64,000 nucleotides of DNA from Rhodopseudomonas boonkerdii (GTDB lineage Bacteria > Pseudomonadota > Alphaproteobacteria > Rhizobiales > Xanthobacteraceae). Under the pieces are notes generated by a model that had not been told where the DNA came from, searched no databases, and worked only from the letters and a program-made list of their open reading frames with translations. The first letter of the stretch is position 1, and each line of letters begins with the position of its first letter. The translations under genes and the position numbers were made by a program. This document shows, one piece after another, positions 45,822 through 54,555 of this stretch. The DNA is taken from assembly GCF_021184025.1 (NCBI RefSeq), contig NZ_CP036537.1:4154001-4218000 (forward strand), read 5' to 3'.

Positions 45822-46493
45822 TCACCGTCCCGTGCTGGTGCGATATTCGATCCACCGGCTGGCAATCACCAGCGGCAGGAAGAAGGTGAGATAGAAGGCG
45901 GCAGCCAGCGTCAGCGGCGAAGGATTGGCCACGACAGCCATGACACTCTGCGCCTGTCCCAGCGTTTCCGGTAGCGAGACGGCAGTGCCCAGCGCGGTGC
46001 CCTTGCTGATTGAGATGGCGCGGTTGGTCAGCAGCGGCACGGCGAGACGGACGGCCTGCGGCAGGACAATAGTAATCAATGTCCGCAGCCGGCTGAAACC
46101 GAGGGCAGCGGCCGCGTCCCATTGCCCGCGCGGTAGCGCCATGATCGCGGACCAGAAAATTTCCGTGCTGAAGGCCGACAGCACCATGCCGAGCGCCAGC
46201 ACCGTCGTCGCGAAGGGCGACAGCGCCGGACCGAGATAAGGCAGGCCGAAATAAATGAAGACGATCACAACGAGCTGCGGCAGCGTGCGCAGCACGTCCA
46301 CATAAGCAGTGATCACGAGATTGATCGGACGCAGATTCGCACAACGCAAGAGCGCCAGCGACAGGCCGAATAGGACGCCGAACGCGATGATCAGCAGCGA
46401 GACGATGACCGTCGTGCGGAAGCCTGCCAGCACCTGGGGGAATGCGGCGGCCATGACCTGGGCATTGAAGTAGTATTCGACGATCCGGTCCAT
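45822..46493 (-). CDS. Polar amino acid ABC transporter permease
   Basis: A 223-residue HisQ/GlnP-type permease. Typical segments are FPQVLAGFRTTVIVSLLIIAFGVLFGLSLAL, DVLRTLPQLVVIVFIYFGLPYLG and the coupling loop QWDAAAALGFSRLRTLITIVLPQAVR. The end (LPLVIASRWIEYRTS) is also usual. It lies 74 bases after the binding-protein gene and nine before the second permease, in transcription order. Confidence 0.93.
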   Translation of the reverse strand: MDRIVEYYFNAQVMAAAFPQVLAGFRTTVIVSLLIIAFGVLFGLSLALLRCANLRPINLVITAYVDVLRTLPQLVVIVFIYFGLPYLGPALSPFATTVLALGMVLSAFSTEIFWSAIMALPRGQWDAAAALGFSRLRTLITIVLPQAVRLAVPLLTNRAISISKGTALGTAVSLPETLGQAQSVMAVVANPSPLTLAAAFYLTFFLPLVIASRWIEYRTSTGR

Positions 46494-46567
46494 CGGGTCT
46501 CCGAAGGAGAACCGGATCGGCGCGGTGCCGATCCAGTTCTGGCAATTATTTCATCAAAGCGAGCGGA

Positions 46568-47434
46568 TTACTTGCACTTCGGAACATGCGACGTCGGCTC
46601 GAAGCCCTTGAAGCCGGGAGGGCCATAGCCGAAATACACGGTGTCGATAGCCGAGCCGGCGTCGGGCGCGGCGCCGTACCACTTCTCGTGCAGCTTGCGC
46701 AGGCGTCCATCGAGCTTCATGCATTCGATCACCTCTTCGACCTTGTTGCGATATTCGCTGTCTTCGAGGCGGAACGCATAGGCGAAGTTGCGGCCGTTGA
46801 AATCCTTGAAGCCGACCTTGATCGCCTTATTCTGGCTGGCGGCATAGACCGTCGTGGGGATTTCGTTGAGCGCGGTGAAGGCGCGGCGTGTCAGCACGGC
46901 CTGCACGGTGTCCGGAAAGACGTCATAGCGTTGTACTTCGAAACCGTATTTCTCCGCATTGGCGGTAGCCCAGGTGTCGGAAATGGTGCCACGATTGACG
47001 GCCACGGCCTTGCCCTTGAGGTCGTCAAACCCCTTCATCTCGTCAGCGGCGCGGATGATGAAGCCGTTGCCGGTAGAGAACAGCGGTTCAGTAAAAAGCA
47101 TGCGTTCCGAACGCTCGGCCGTAAGGTTCAGCGGGTTGACGAGAAATTCCGCGCGCTTGGCGAAAAGCGCCGCGAACAGGCCGGAAAAGTTGATATCGAC
47201 GATCTCGACTTTCGGACGGCCAAGGTCGTTGCCGATCTCGTTGATCAGGTCCGCGCCAAAACCTTCAGGCCCGTTGGGACCGCGCACCATCCACGGCGCC
47301 ACGCCGAAGTCCGATGCGACCACCATGGGTTTGTCGGAGGGATGATCGGCCTCCTGCGCGTCGGCAATGCCGCCAGCGATCGCGGTCGTCGAGAGCATCA
47401 GCGCGAACAGCCAATGGGTGAGTCTGATGGTCAT
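46568..47434 (-). CDS. Polar amino acid ABC transporter substrate-binding protein (SBP family 3)
   Basis: A 288-residue protein with signal peptide MTIRLTHWLFALMLSTTAIA ending near DAQ. The mature part has GFGADLINEIGNDLG, the ligand region VNPLNLTAERSERMLFTEPLF, LKGKAVAVNRGTISDTWA, and KVEEVIECMKLDGRLRKLHEKWYG near the end, all as in family-3 binding proteins. It captures the operon's substrate in the periplasm. The ligand cannot be read from sequence; neighbouring allantoinase-like and ureidoglycolate lyase genes hint at a ureide. Confidence 0.92.
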   Translation of the reverse strand: MTIRLTHWLFALMLSTTAIAGGIADAQEADHPSDKPMVVASDFGVAPWMVRGPNGPEGFGADLINEIGNDLGRPKVEIVDINFSGLFAALFAKRAEFLVNPLNLTAERSERMLFTEPLFSTGNGFIIRAADEMKGFDDLKGKAVAVNRGTISDTWATANAEKYGFEVQRYDVFPDTVQAVLTRRAFTALNEIPTTVYAASQNKAIKVGFKDFNGRNFAYAFRLEDSEYRNKVEEVIECMKLDGRLRKLHEKWYGAAPDAGSAIDTVYFGYGPPGFKGFEPTSHVPKCK

Positions 47435-47464
47435 GGATGCGTCCTTGTGCGGATGTTGCGGAGG

Positions 47465-48376
47465 TCAGAGCTTGGGCGGATGGGCGGCCTGCCAGTGACG
47501 GGCGATATCACCGCGCCGGCAGACCCAGACGTCGGCATGCTTGGCGACATGATCGAGGAAGCGCTGCAGGCCTGCAGCGCGGCCGGGATGACCGATGATC
47601 CGCGTATGCAAGCCAACCGACATCATCTTTGGCGCAGTGGCGCCTTCGGCGTAAAGCAGATCGAAGGCGTCGCGCAGATAGACGAAGAAGTCGTCGGCCG
47701 TTGCCATGGCGCCGCGGCTGAACTTGGCATCGTTGTTGGCGAGGCCGTAAGGCACAACCAGATGCGGCTTACCGAGCACCGTGGTCCAGTAAGGCAGCTC
47801 GTCGTTATAGGCGTCGGAATCGTAGAGGAAGCCGCCTTCCTCCACCACTAGCCGGCGCGTATTGACGCTCGGCCCGTAGCGGCAATACCAACCGAGCGGA
47901 CGCGCGCCGATGGTGCGCGTGAGACTCTCGACGGCCTTGCGTATACGCTCGCGTTCCTCCCCCTCCGTCAGCAGCGGGTGCCGCTCCCAGCGCCAGCCGT
48001 GGGCGCAGACGTCATAGCCATGCTCGCGAATGGCGGCACAGGCCTCGTCATTGCGCTCCAGCGCCAGCGCGCAGCCCATGACGGTGGCGATCATGTTGCG
48101 CTCAGACAGCATGCGCAGCACGCGCCAAAAGCCGATGCGGCTGCCATATTCGAACATGGATTCTGCGGCAAGGTCGCGCCCCTCGAAGCCGCCGCCCCCG
48201 CCTTCGGTGAGCGCAGCTTCGGTGAATCCGTCGCCATCGGCGAAGGATGGTTCGGAACCTTCCTCGTAATTGATGCAGAAATTCAGCGCGATCCGAGCTC
48301 CGCCTGGCCATTGCGGATGCGGCGGGGTGCGGCCGTAGCCGACGAAGTCGCGGGCGAGATGATCATCGTGCGGCAC
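47465..48376 (-). CDS. puuE: Polysaccharide-deacetylase-fold allantoinase (PuuE-like)
   Basis: A 303-residue NodB-fold hydrolase without signal peptide. ARIALNFCINYEEGSEPSFADGD matches the PuuE N-terminus (the NodB Asp pair is replaced), then ESMFEYGSRIGFWRVLRML and VCAHGWRWERHP with conserved metal-site histidines. RTIGARPLGWYCRYGPSVNTRRL follows, and FLDHVAKHADVWVCRRGDIARHW ends it. PuuE opens allantoin to allantoate; relatives act on other cyclic amides. The gene follows allA by 12 bases, which supports ureide chemistry. No allantoicase or allantoate amidohydrolase is near. Confidence 0.87.
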   Translation of the reverse strand: MPHDDHLARDFVGYGRTPPHPQWPGGARIALNFCINYEEGSEPSFADGDGFTEAALTEGGGGGFEGRDLAAESMFEYGSRIGFWRVLRMLSERNMIATVMGCALALERNDEACAAIREHGYDVCAHGWRWERHPLLTEGEERERIRKAVESLTRTIGARPLGWYCRYGPSVNTRRLVVEEGGFLYDSDAYNDELPYWTTVLGKPHLVVPYGLANNDAKFSRGAMATADDFFVYLRDAFDLLYAEGATAPKMMSVGLHTRIIGHPGRAAGLQRFLDHVAKHADVWVCRRGDIARHWQAAHPPKL

Positions 48377-48388
48377 GATCGCGTCTCC

Positions 48389-48898
48389 CTATGCACTCTG
48401 TGGCATTATGGCATGAATGCCGGCTGCGATATCGACGAACACGTCATCGTCGTTCCTGCCGGTCATCCCCATGGCGACGGCGAATTCCATTTTCTCGCCG
48501 AGTACGGTCGAAGGGTGATGCCAGACATTGCGTGCGAATGTGACGCTCTGATGCGGTCCGGCGATGAAACAGCGCAGGGTGGCAAGATCAGGCTGCCCGT
48601 CGGGAGCGGTACCGCATACGATCGCCAGATAGTCGCTGCTTCCGAGCGGCACGAAGGTCTGGGCGGAATAGGGATGTCGCTCCAGCGTGACGATCGGCAG
48701 CGGCAGGCTGCCGATCTTGGCCGCGCCGCTGATCCAGAATGAAAAGGTCGCGGCGTCCGCCGCGCGGTCGTCCGATGTCGGCAGGTAGCGCCGACGCATG
48801 TCGATCGGCCGCTCGGCGACATCACCAAAAGCGGCGAAGGCGGCCGGGCTGAGCGGCTCGGCTTCGATAGCTCTGGAGGCATTCTGGGCGGGCGACAT
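48389..48898 (-). CDS. allA: Ureidoglycolate lyase (AllA family)
   Basis: A 169-residue cupin-like enzyme. Landmarks are EPLSPAAFAAFGDV at the start, VTLERHPYSAQTFVPLGSSDYL, CFIAGPHQSVTFARNVWHHP and VAMGMTGRNDDDV. AllA splits ureidoglycolate to glyoxylate and urea. It is the first gene of an eight-gene minus-strand operon with puuE and an amino-acid-type importer. A palindrome TGGTATACCA lies 52 bases upstream and the gene of a GntR regulator lies beyond it. Confidence 0.87.
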   Translation of the reverse strand: MSPAQNASRAIEAEPLSPAAFAAFGDVAERPIDMRRRYLPTSDDRAADAATFSFWISGAAKIGSLPLPIVTLERHPYSAQTFVPLGSSDYLAIVCGTAPDGQPDLATLRCFIAGPHQSVTFARNVWHHPSTVLGEKMEFAVAMGMTGRNDDDVFVDIAAGIHAIMPQSA

Positions 48899-48949
48899 TC
48901 AGGCGGCACATCTGCTCTGTAGGCCGCTGGGACAGCGACGATATTCCAA

Positions 48950-48959
48950 TGGTATACCA
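48950..48959. promoter_or_regulatory. GntR/FCD-type operator TGGTATACCA
   Basis: A perfect 10-base palindrome in the gap between the GntR gene and allA. FCD-type GntR regulators such as FadR and VanR bind sites of the form TGG-N4-CCA or TTGTATACAA. It is well placed to control the allA operon; binding by the neighbouring regulator is inferred. Confidence 0.6.
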
Positions 48960-49079
48960 ATCAAGCGTGATCGCCTCGCGTCGTCAAGGCGCGATGCGGC
49001 GGCGGCTGCGTGAATTTTGGACGCTATCCGGTAGAATTGCAGGCAGTTGCAGAAAATTCAGACAGGCCGGTCATGCGGC

Positions 49080-49838
49080 CTAGGCGTGCGGCTCGGGCAG
49101 AAAGATGCCGAACCGTTCCAACAGCCCCTGCCGCACGTTGGTCAAATGCACGATCATCGCCTGACGGGCAGCTGCGGCGTCGCGATCGATGATGGCGTCG
49201 ATGATCGCCAGATGCTCGCGGGTGGCAGGAAGCAGCCGGCCGGGGTGGCGCTCCACATTACACATGCGGATCTTCTGTCGAACCTCGCCGATTAGTTTTT
49301 CCAGCGAGCGATTGCCGCAATGCCGGGCGATCTGGTCGTGAATTTCATCGTCAAGGGACCAGTGCATATCCTTCGAAGTCGTCGAGGCGGCGATGATGTC
49401 TTCGAGCCTGGCTCTGATGGGCGCAAGGATATCGAGCGCAATACGCGTCGATGAAATGAACGTCGCCTCGCCCTCCAGCACCATGCGAAGATGAACGAGT
49501 TCGAGCAGTTCGCCCATTTCGATAGTACGGACCACCACGGCACCATTGGACAGTTGCTCCAACTTGCCCTCGCCGAGTAATCGGCTAATTCCGGCTCGTA
49601 ACGGCGTGCGCGAGACCTTCAACCGAAGCGCAAGCCGGCGTTCCTCGATCACTTCGCCCGGCTTGAGCTGCCGCGACTCGATCAGGTCGTGCAGCCGCGC
49701 GTAGGTGGCGTCCGTTACATTGCCATTCGGGCGTGCCGCCCGCTTGCGGGTAGGTGTTTTTGCTCTTTTGGCACCGGGCACGGGATTGCTTTCGGCGATC
49801 GAGGAGAGGTTAGTGACGAACGGGTACACTTCCCTCAA
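49080..49838 (-). CDS. GntR family transcriptional regulator with FCD domain
   Basis: A 252-residue repressor-type protein. A long, basic N-terminal tail precedes the winged helix (about residues 40-105: DATYARLHDLIESRQLKPGE, VSRTPLRAGISRLLGEGKLEQL). The C-terminal FCD domain has metal-site residues in DDEIHDQIARHCGN and REHLAIIDAIIDRDAAAARQAM with the typical final His. It senses a small carboxylate ligand. It lies between the catB gene and the allA operon, all on one strand, and probably controls the latter through the palindrome at 48950. The extended start is uncertain. Confidence 0.9.
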   Translation of the reverse strand: MREVYPFVTNLSSIAESNPVPGAKRAKTPTRKRAARPNGNVTDATYARLHDLIESRQLKPGEVIEERRLALRLKVSRTPLRAGISRLLGEGKLEQLSNGAVVVRTIEMGELLELVHLRMVLEGEATFISSTRIALDILAPIRARLEDIIAASTTSKDMHWSLDDEIHDQIARHCGNRSLEKLIGEVRQKIRMCNVERHPGRLLPATREHLAIIDAIIDRDAAAARQAMIVHLTNVRQGLLERFGIFLPEPHA

Positions 49839-49943
49839 CGCACGGCGAAGTCAAACCAGCAATCTCGAAACGTCATGGTCGATGGTTGCTGTCGAAGACG
49901 ATGATCGACGTGCAGTTCCGCTGGCCCGGCGAGCGGACGTATA

Positions 49944-51119
49944 TCACGCTCCCGACGCTACTGCCCTGCTGCGCGGAGCGAAGCCATCGCGCTGAAAGAA
50001 GGCGACGCGGTCCATATCGAGCTCGACACCGATGCCTGGGGCTGTCGGAACTTCGAGCGTGAAGTCGCTATAGCGTAGCGGTGTGGCCAGGATTTCCTCC
50101 GTCAGGAGAAGCGGTCCGAACAATTCGGTCCCCCACGCCAGTTTGGGAAGCGCCGAGAAAACCTGTGCCGATGCGGCCGTCCCAACGCCCCCTTCGAGCA
50201 TCGTTCCGCCGTAGAGGCCGATACCGGCAGCTTCGCCGATGGCCGCCATCTTGACCGCGTCATAGAGGCCACCAGCCTGGTTGATCTTCAGCGCAAACAC
50301 GTCCGCTGCGCCTCGGGCGGCAAGGTCGAACGCGTCCCTGACACCATGCAGGGCTTCGTCAGCCATGATGGCCACGGCAAAGCGTCCGCTGAGGCGTGCT
50401 TGAGCGCCGCGGTCATCGCGCGAAAGCGGCTGCTCGATCAGATCCACACCGGCGGCTTCCAGTGCCGGAATCCCATGCCGGGCATCGACTTCGCTCCACG
50501 CCTGGTTCACGTCAACCCGCACGCTGGCGCGATCGCCAAGCGATCGCTTGATCGCCGCGACATGCGCCACATCGTCCTTCACCGAACGCAGGCCGATTTT
50601 GAGCTTGAAAATATTATGCCGACGCGCATCGAGCATACGTTCGGCCTCTTCGATGTCGCGCGTCGTATCCCCGCTCGCCAGCGTCCAGGCAACAGCCAGT
50701 TTCCGGTGCTGTCGCCCACCCAGCAGTTCGGAGACAGGCAAGCCGAGACGTTTGCCGAGGGCATCGAGCAACGCCGTTTCCACGGCGCAGGTGGCAAACC
50801 GATTACCCTTCACACGTTGCTTCACTTGCCCCATCAGCGCTGCGACACGCGACGCATCGGCCCCGACGATCGCCGGCGCGATATATGTATCAATGGCAAG
50901 TTTGATACCTTCGGGGCTCTCTTCGCCATAGCTGAGGCCACCGATCGTCGTCCCTTCGCCGATCCCGATCGTGCCGTCCGAGCAACGGATCATGACCAGA
51001 ACCAGGGTCTGGCTGTTCATCGTGTGCATCGACAGCTTATGCGGACGGATCGTCGGGACATCGACCAAGATCGTTTCGACGGTATCGACCCGGACTTCGA
51101 TTGGCGCGTCCATGAGCAC
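49944..51119 (-). CDS. catB: Muconate cycloisomerase-type enolase superfamily enzyme
   Basis: A 391-residue enzyme of the mandelate racemase / muconate lactonising group. Catalytic features of MLE are KLKIG (K-x-K pair), metal ligands VRVDVNQAW (Asp), LIEQPLSRDD (Glu), IMADEAL (Asp), and FALKINQAGGL with the second lysine. The motifs TLASGDT and GGTMLEGGVGTAASAQVF fit CatB. CatB converts cis,cis-muconate to muconolactone in the catechol branch of the beta-ketoadipate pathway. No catA or catC is adjacent; instead two binding-protein genes precede it. A dipeptide epimerase or other lactonising role is possible. ATG at 51113 is an alternative start. Confidence 0.85.
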   Translation of the reverse strand: MLMDAPIEVRVDTVETILVDVPTIRPHKLSMHTMNSQTLVLVMIRCSDGTIGIGEGTTIGGLSYGEESPEGIKLAIDTYIAPAIVGADASRVAALMGQVKQRVKGNRFATCAVETALLDALGKRLGLPVSELLGGRQHRKLAVAWTLASGDTTRDIEEAERMLDARRHNIFKLKIGLRSVKDDVAHVAAIKRSLGDRASVRVDVNQAWSEVDARHGIPALEAAGVDLIEQPLSRDDRGAQARLSGRFAVAIMADEALHGVRDAFDLAARGAADVFALKINQAGGLYDAVKMAAIGEAAGIGLYGGTMLEGGVGTAASAQVFSALPKLAWGTELFGPLLLTEEILATPLRYSDFTLEVPTAPGIGVELDMDRVAFFQRDGFAPRSRAVASGA

Positions 51120-51189
51120 ATCCTATTGTTGTCCGGTCGCCGGACCGCAGGAAGATTCCTGCGATCCGCCTTGCCGCGACGTATACGGC

Positions 51190-52395
51190 TTACTTCTTGA
51201 TGAGCGGGCAGCGCGAAGCCGACAACGGCTGGAATGCGTCGTCACCGCTGACAGTCGCCAGCAGCTTGTAATCATCCCAGCGCGCCTTTGACTCCGACGG
51301 CTTCTTCACTTCGAAGAGATACATGTCGTGGATCATGCGACCGTCTTCGCGGATACGCCCGTTCTTCGCGAACATGTCGTTGATCGGAGTTTCCTTCATC
51401 ACCTTCATGACGGCGGCAGACTCAGTCGTGCCGGCCTTCTTGACCGCATTCAGATAGGTCAGCACCGAGGAATAGACGCCGGCTTGCGCCGATGTCGGCG
51501 CGCGTTTGGTGCGCTCCATGAACCGCTTGGAGAAGGCGCGCGTTTCGTCGTTCAGATCCCAGTAGAACGCCTCGGCGAGAAGCAGACCCTGTGCCGTCTC
51601 CAGGCCAACGCTGTCGATATCGGAGATGAAGGCCAGCAACGGCGACAGCCTCTGCCCGGACTGGGTCAGCCCGAATTCCGACGCCTGCTTGATCGCGTTG
51701 ATCGTGTCGCCGCCGGCATTGGCGAGGCCGATCACCTTGGCTTTGGAGCTCTGCGCCTGAAGCAGGAAGGACGAGAAATCCGACGTGTTGATCGGATGCC
51801 GAACATTGCCGACCACCTTGCCGCCAGCCTTGGTGACGATGCCCGACGTATCGCGCTCCAGTTCCTGTCCGAAGGCGTAATCGGCCGTAAGGAAGAACCA
51901 AGTGTCGAGGCCACGCTTGACCGTTGCAAGACCGGTCACGCTGGCGAGCGCGTAGGTGTCGTAGGTATAGTGAACGATGTAGGGACCACATGCTTCGTTT
52001 GTCAGGCGAACGGCGCCTGGACCATTGAACATGATGATCTTGTTGCGTGCCTTGGCCATCTCCGCGGCGGCAAGCGCCGTGGCCGAGCCGGCCACATCGA
52101 CGATGGCTTCGACACCCTGATTATCGATCAGTTCGCGCGTCAGATTCGCGGCAAGATCCGCTTTGTTGAGATGATCCGTGACGACGATCTGGACCTTGCG
52201 GCCAAGCACCTCACCGCCGAAATCCTCGATCGCCATCTTTGCGGCGGCTTCACTCCCCGGCCCTGTGATGTCCGCAAACAGCCCGGACATGTCGAGAACT
52301 GCGCCGATCTTCAGAGGCCCGCTGCTCTCGGCCGAAGCGGCAGAGGCAGCAATGGCCAGCGTGGCGGCGACAAGACCGGAAACGACTTTCTTCAC
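51190..52395 (-). CDS. Branched-chain-amino-acid-type ABC transporter substrate-binding protein (Peripla_BP_6)
   Basis: A 401-residue exported protein. It has the signal peptide MKKVVSGLVAATLAIAASAASA, then LKIGAVLDMSGLFADITGPGSEAAAKMAIEDFGG, followed by NLTRELIDNQGVEAIVDVAGSATALAAAEMAK and AYALASVTG-like hinge sequence, typical of type I periplasmic binding proteins. In rhizobial-type bacteria such proteins bind amino acids, aromatic acids or amides. No LIV permease or ATPase is adjacent. It lies between catB and a Bug-type binding protein, suggesting aromatic-related uptake, but this is not proven. Confidence 0.9.
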   Translation of the reverse strand: MKKVVSGLVAATLAIAASAASAESSGPLKIGAVLDMSGLFADITGPGSEAAAKMAIEDFGGEVLGRKVQIVVTDHLNKADLAANLTRELIDNQGVEAIVDVAGSATALAAAEMAKARNKIIMFNGPGAVRLTNEACGPYIVHYTYDTYALASVTGLATVKRGLDTWFFLTADYAFGQELERDTSGIVTKAGGKVVGNVRHPINTSDFSSFLLQAQSSKAKVIGLANAGGDTINAIKQASEFGLTQSGQRLSPLLAFISDIDSVGLETAQGLLLAEAFYWDLNDETRAFSKRFMERTKRAPTSAQAGVYSSVLTYLNAVKKAGTTESAAVMKVMKETPINDMFAKNGRIREDGRMIHDMYLFEVKKPSESKARWDDYKLLATVSGDDAFQPLSASRCPLIKK

Positions 52396-52473
52396 ATTCT
52401 TCTCCTTGAGCCCAGTTGTCGGGCTGAATCAATCAACGTTTCCCCCGAATGACGGCATCATGCCGCCATCGCA

Positions 52474-53472
52474 TTATTGGCTGCCACGAACGCCGGCAGC
52501 GTCGACGATCTGCTTCCATTTGGCGTTTTCCTTCGCCAGATGATCCGCCATTTCCTGACGCGACGACGCGATCGTGCGGCCACTCACTTCTGCAAAGCGG
52601 CGCTGGACATCCGGATCGGCCAGGACCTTGCGGAGATCCGCACTTATGCGATCCGCCAGCGCGGGGGGCATTCCACCTGGACCGAAAACGGCCCACCAGT
52701 TGCCGAGCTCGTAGCCGGGCACACCGGACTCGTCGATGGTCGGCACGTCCGGCAAGGCCGCGATGCGCTGCTTCGTCGTCACCGCGATCGCACGGAGGCT
52801 GCCGCCTTGCACCTGAGGCAGAGCCGTCGAGGCATTGTCGAACATCAGATCGATACGACCGGACATCAGATCGGTCAGCGCGGGCGACGAACCGCGATAC
52901 GGCACATGGGTGAGCTCTACGCCCGCCTGCTGCCGGAACAATTCCGCCGCCAGATGCAGGGACGAACCGATGCCGGCCGATCCATAAGTCGCCCCGCCCG
53001 ACTTGGCCTTCTCCTTGGCGAAGGCAATGAGATCACGGATGTTCTTGATCGGCGATTGCGGCGCGACCAGCACGACGTTCGGCGTCTCCAGCGCGAGCGT
53101 CAGCGGCGTCAGATCCTTCATCGGATCGTATGGCATGGATTTGAAGAGCCACGGATTCACGGCGACGGCGATCGAGCCGAGGACCAGTGTGTAACCGTCC
53201 GGCGCGCTCTTTGCCGCCGCGGCGACGCCGATGTTCGAGCCTGCTCCTCCGCGGTTATCGACCACCACCTGCTGACCGTAGAGCTGGCCGAGCTTCTCGG
53301 CGATGGTCCGGCCAATGATGTCGGCAGCGCCGCCTGCGGCAAAGGGCACGATCAGCTGGATCGGCTTGTTGGGGAAGTCCTGCGCCATCCCCGCTGTCGC
53401 GCCGGCGAAAACACACGAGCCGGCAAGTGCCGCCGAGGCTGCGCCAGATACAAAAAAGCGTCGAGAAATCAT
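52474..53472 (-). CDS. Tripartite tricarboxylate transporter family substrate-binding protein (Bug/TctC type)
   Basis: A 332-residue exported protein. A Tat-like start (MISRRFFVSGAASAALAGSC) ends near GMAQ. Then come DFPNKPIQLIVPFAAGGAADIIGRTIAEKL, GGAGSNIGVAAAAKSAPDGYTL and the ligand-loop VPYRGSSPALTDLMSGRIDLMF, all standard Bug signatures. No TctA/TctB membrane genes are adjacent, which is common for orphan Bug proteins. It is the first gene of the minus-strand catB unit, divergent from a LysR regulator. Confidence 0.93.
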   Translation of the reverse strand: MISRRFFVSGAASAALAGSCVFAGATAGMAQDFPNKPIQLIVPFAAGGAADIIGRTIAEKLGQLYGQQVVVDNRGGAGSNIGVAAAAKSAPDGYTLVLGSIAVAVNPWLFKSMPYDPMKDLTPLTLALETPNVVLVAPQSPIKNIRDLIAFAKEKAKSGGATYGSAGIGSSLHLAAELFRQQAGVELTHVPYRGSSPALTDLMSGRIDLMFDNASTALPQVQGGSLRAIAVTTKQRIAALPDVPTIDESGVPGYELGNWWAVFGPGGMPPALADRISADLRKVLADPDVQRRFAEVSGRTIASSRQEMADHLAKENAKWKQIVDAAGVRGSQ

Positions 53473-53524
53473 GGGTTAGGCCTTCCCCCCTGCGGTTATT
53501 CAAGCAGCGACCATCGCCGCCGCT

Positions 53525-53538
53525 CCCGATCGATCGGG
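53525..53538. promoter_or_regulatory. Palindrome CCCGATCGATCGGG in the LysR-Bug intergenic region
   Basis: A perfect 14-base palindrome in the 142-base divergent gap. A CTATCG direct repeat follows nearer to the LysR start (53583-53598). Either could be part of the LysR binding region; LysR sites usually have T-N11-A dyads, which neither fits exactly. Confidence 0.35.
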
Positions 53539-53614
53539 CCGGACGTTGCCATGAACGGCCTGATAGGCCAACACACTTGAAACTATCGATCCTATCGTAA
53601 ATTATAATCGCGCG

Positions 53615-54526
53615 ATGGACCCCCGACGCCTCAATTACTTTCTGGCCGTAGCCGCGCATGGCCGCATGGCGAAGGCTGCGGACACCCTCGGCGTGGCCCA
53701 GCCCACGCTGTCGCAACAAATCCGGGCTTTGGAGCAGGACCTGGGAACGGTTCTCTTCAACCGAACGCCCCAGGGCATGCAGCTGACCGAAACCGGGCAC
53801 GCTCTGCGTGAGCATGCGCAACGCCTTATGGTGCAGGCGGAAGCGGCCCGGACCGCGATCGCCGAACTCGAAGGCGGCATGTCGGGAACCCTCCGCGTCG
53901 GGATCATCCACACATACAGCACCGCCTTTCTGCCAAAGATGATCGCCGCCTTCGGCCAGAAATATCCCGGCGTCAGGCTCAACGTGGAAGTCGGCAATGC
54001 ATTCGATGTCGAACGACGGATCTTGTCGGGACACCTCGATCTGGCGATCGCGTTTGATCCGCCACAACATCCCGAACTGGGAGTCGGCCGCCTGTTCGAA
54101 GAGCGTCTCGTCCTTGTGCGCGCAAGAACGCGCGACCGGTGCGCCCAGCAGTCTATCCCGCTCGCATCCTTGCGCGGACAACCGCTGGCTCTTTTGAAGA
54201 CGACTTTCGCCACCCGTCGCATCCTCGATGCATCGCTGCCCGTGGGGATGACGCTGGACATCCGGGTCGAGATGGATGCGGTCGAGGCTCTGATCGAACT
54301 GGCCAGATCCGGCGGACTGCCGACGATCCTGGCCGACCGCAGCCTGACAGGCAGGCGCGATCTCGAAATGCTGCCGATCGGACCGCCCTGGATCCGACGT
54401 TCGGGAGCAATTCTGTGGGATGCGCATCGCTATCAGACAGCGGCTGCGCGCGCCTTCATGCAGATCGCCAGCGAAACGACCCGGTCCATGCGAAATCCTG
54501 CACCCGAACCAGACGAATCCATTTAA
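53615..54526 (+). CDS. LysR family transcriptional regulator
   Basis: A 303-residue LTTR. The N-terminal helix-turn-helix MDPRRLNYFLAVAAHGRMAKAADTLGVAQPTLSQQIRALEQ, with LFNRTPQGMQLTETG after it, is of the CynR/CatR/BenM kind. The C-terminal effector domain begins at about residue 90 (GTLRVGIIHTYSTAFLP). It is divergent from the Bug-SBP-catB unit, the normal arrangement for a LysR activator of its target. The inducer may be muconate or a related aromatic breakdown product, by analogy with CatR. Confidence 0.93.
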   Translation: MDPRRLNYFLAVAAHGRMAKAADTLGVAQPTLSQQIRALEQDLGTVLFNRTPQGMQLTETGHALREHAQRLMVQAEAARTAIAELEGGMSGTLRVGIIHTYSTAFLPKMIAAFGQKYPGVRLNVEVGNAFDVERRILSGHLDLAIAFDPPQHPELGVGRLFEERLVLVRARTRDRCAQQSIPLASLRGQPLALLKTTFATRRILDASLPVGMTLDIRVEMDAVEALIELARSGGLPTILADRSLTGRRDLEMLPIGPPWIRRSGAILWDAHRYQTAAARAFMQIASETTRSMRNPAPEPDESI

Positions 54527-54555
54527 GCCATTGATAATACTTAAATTTATTTCGC

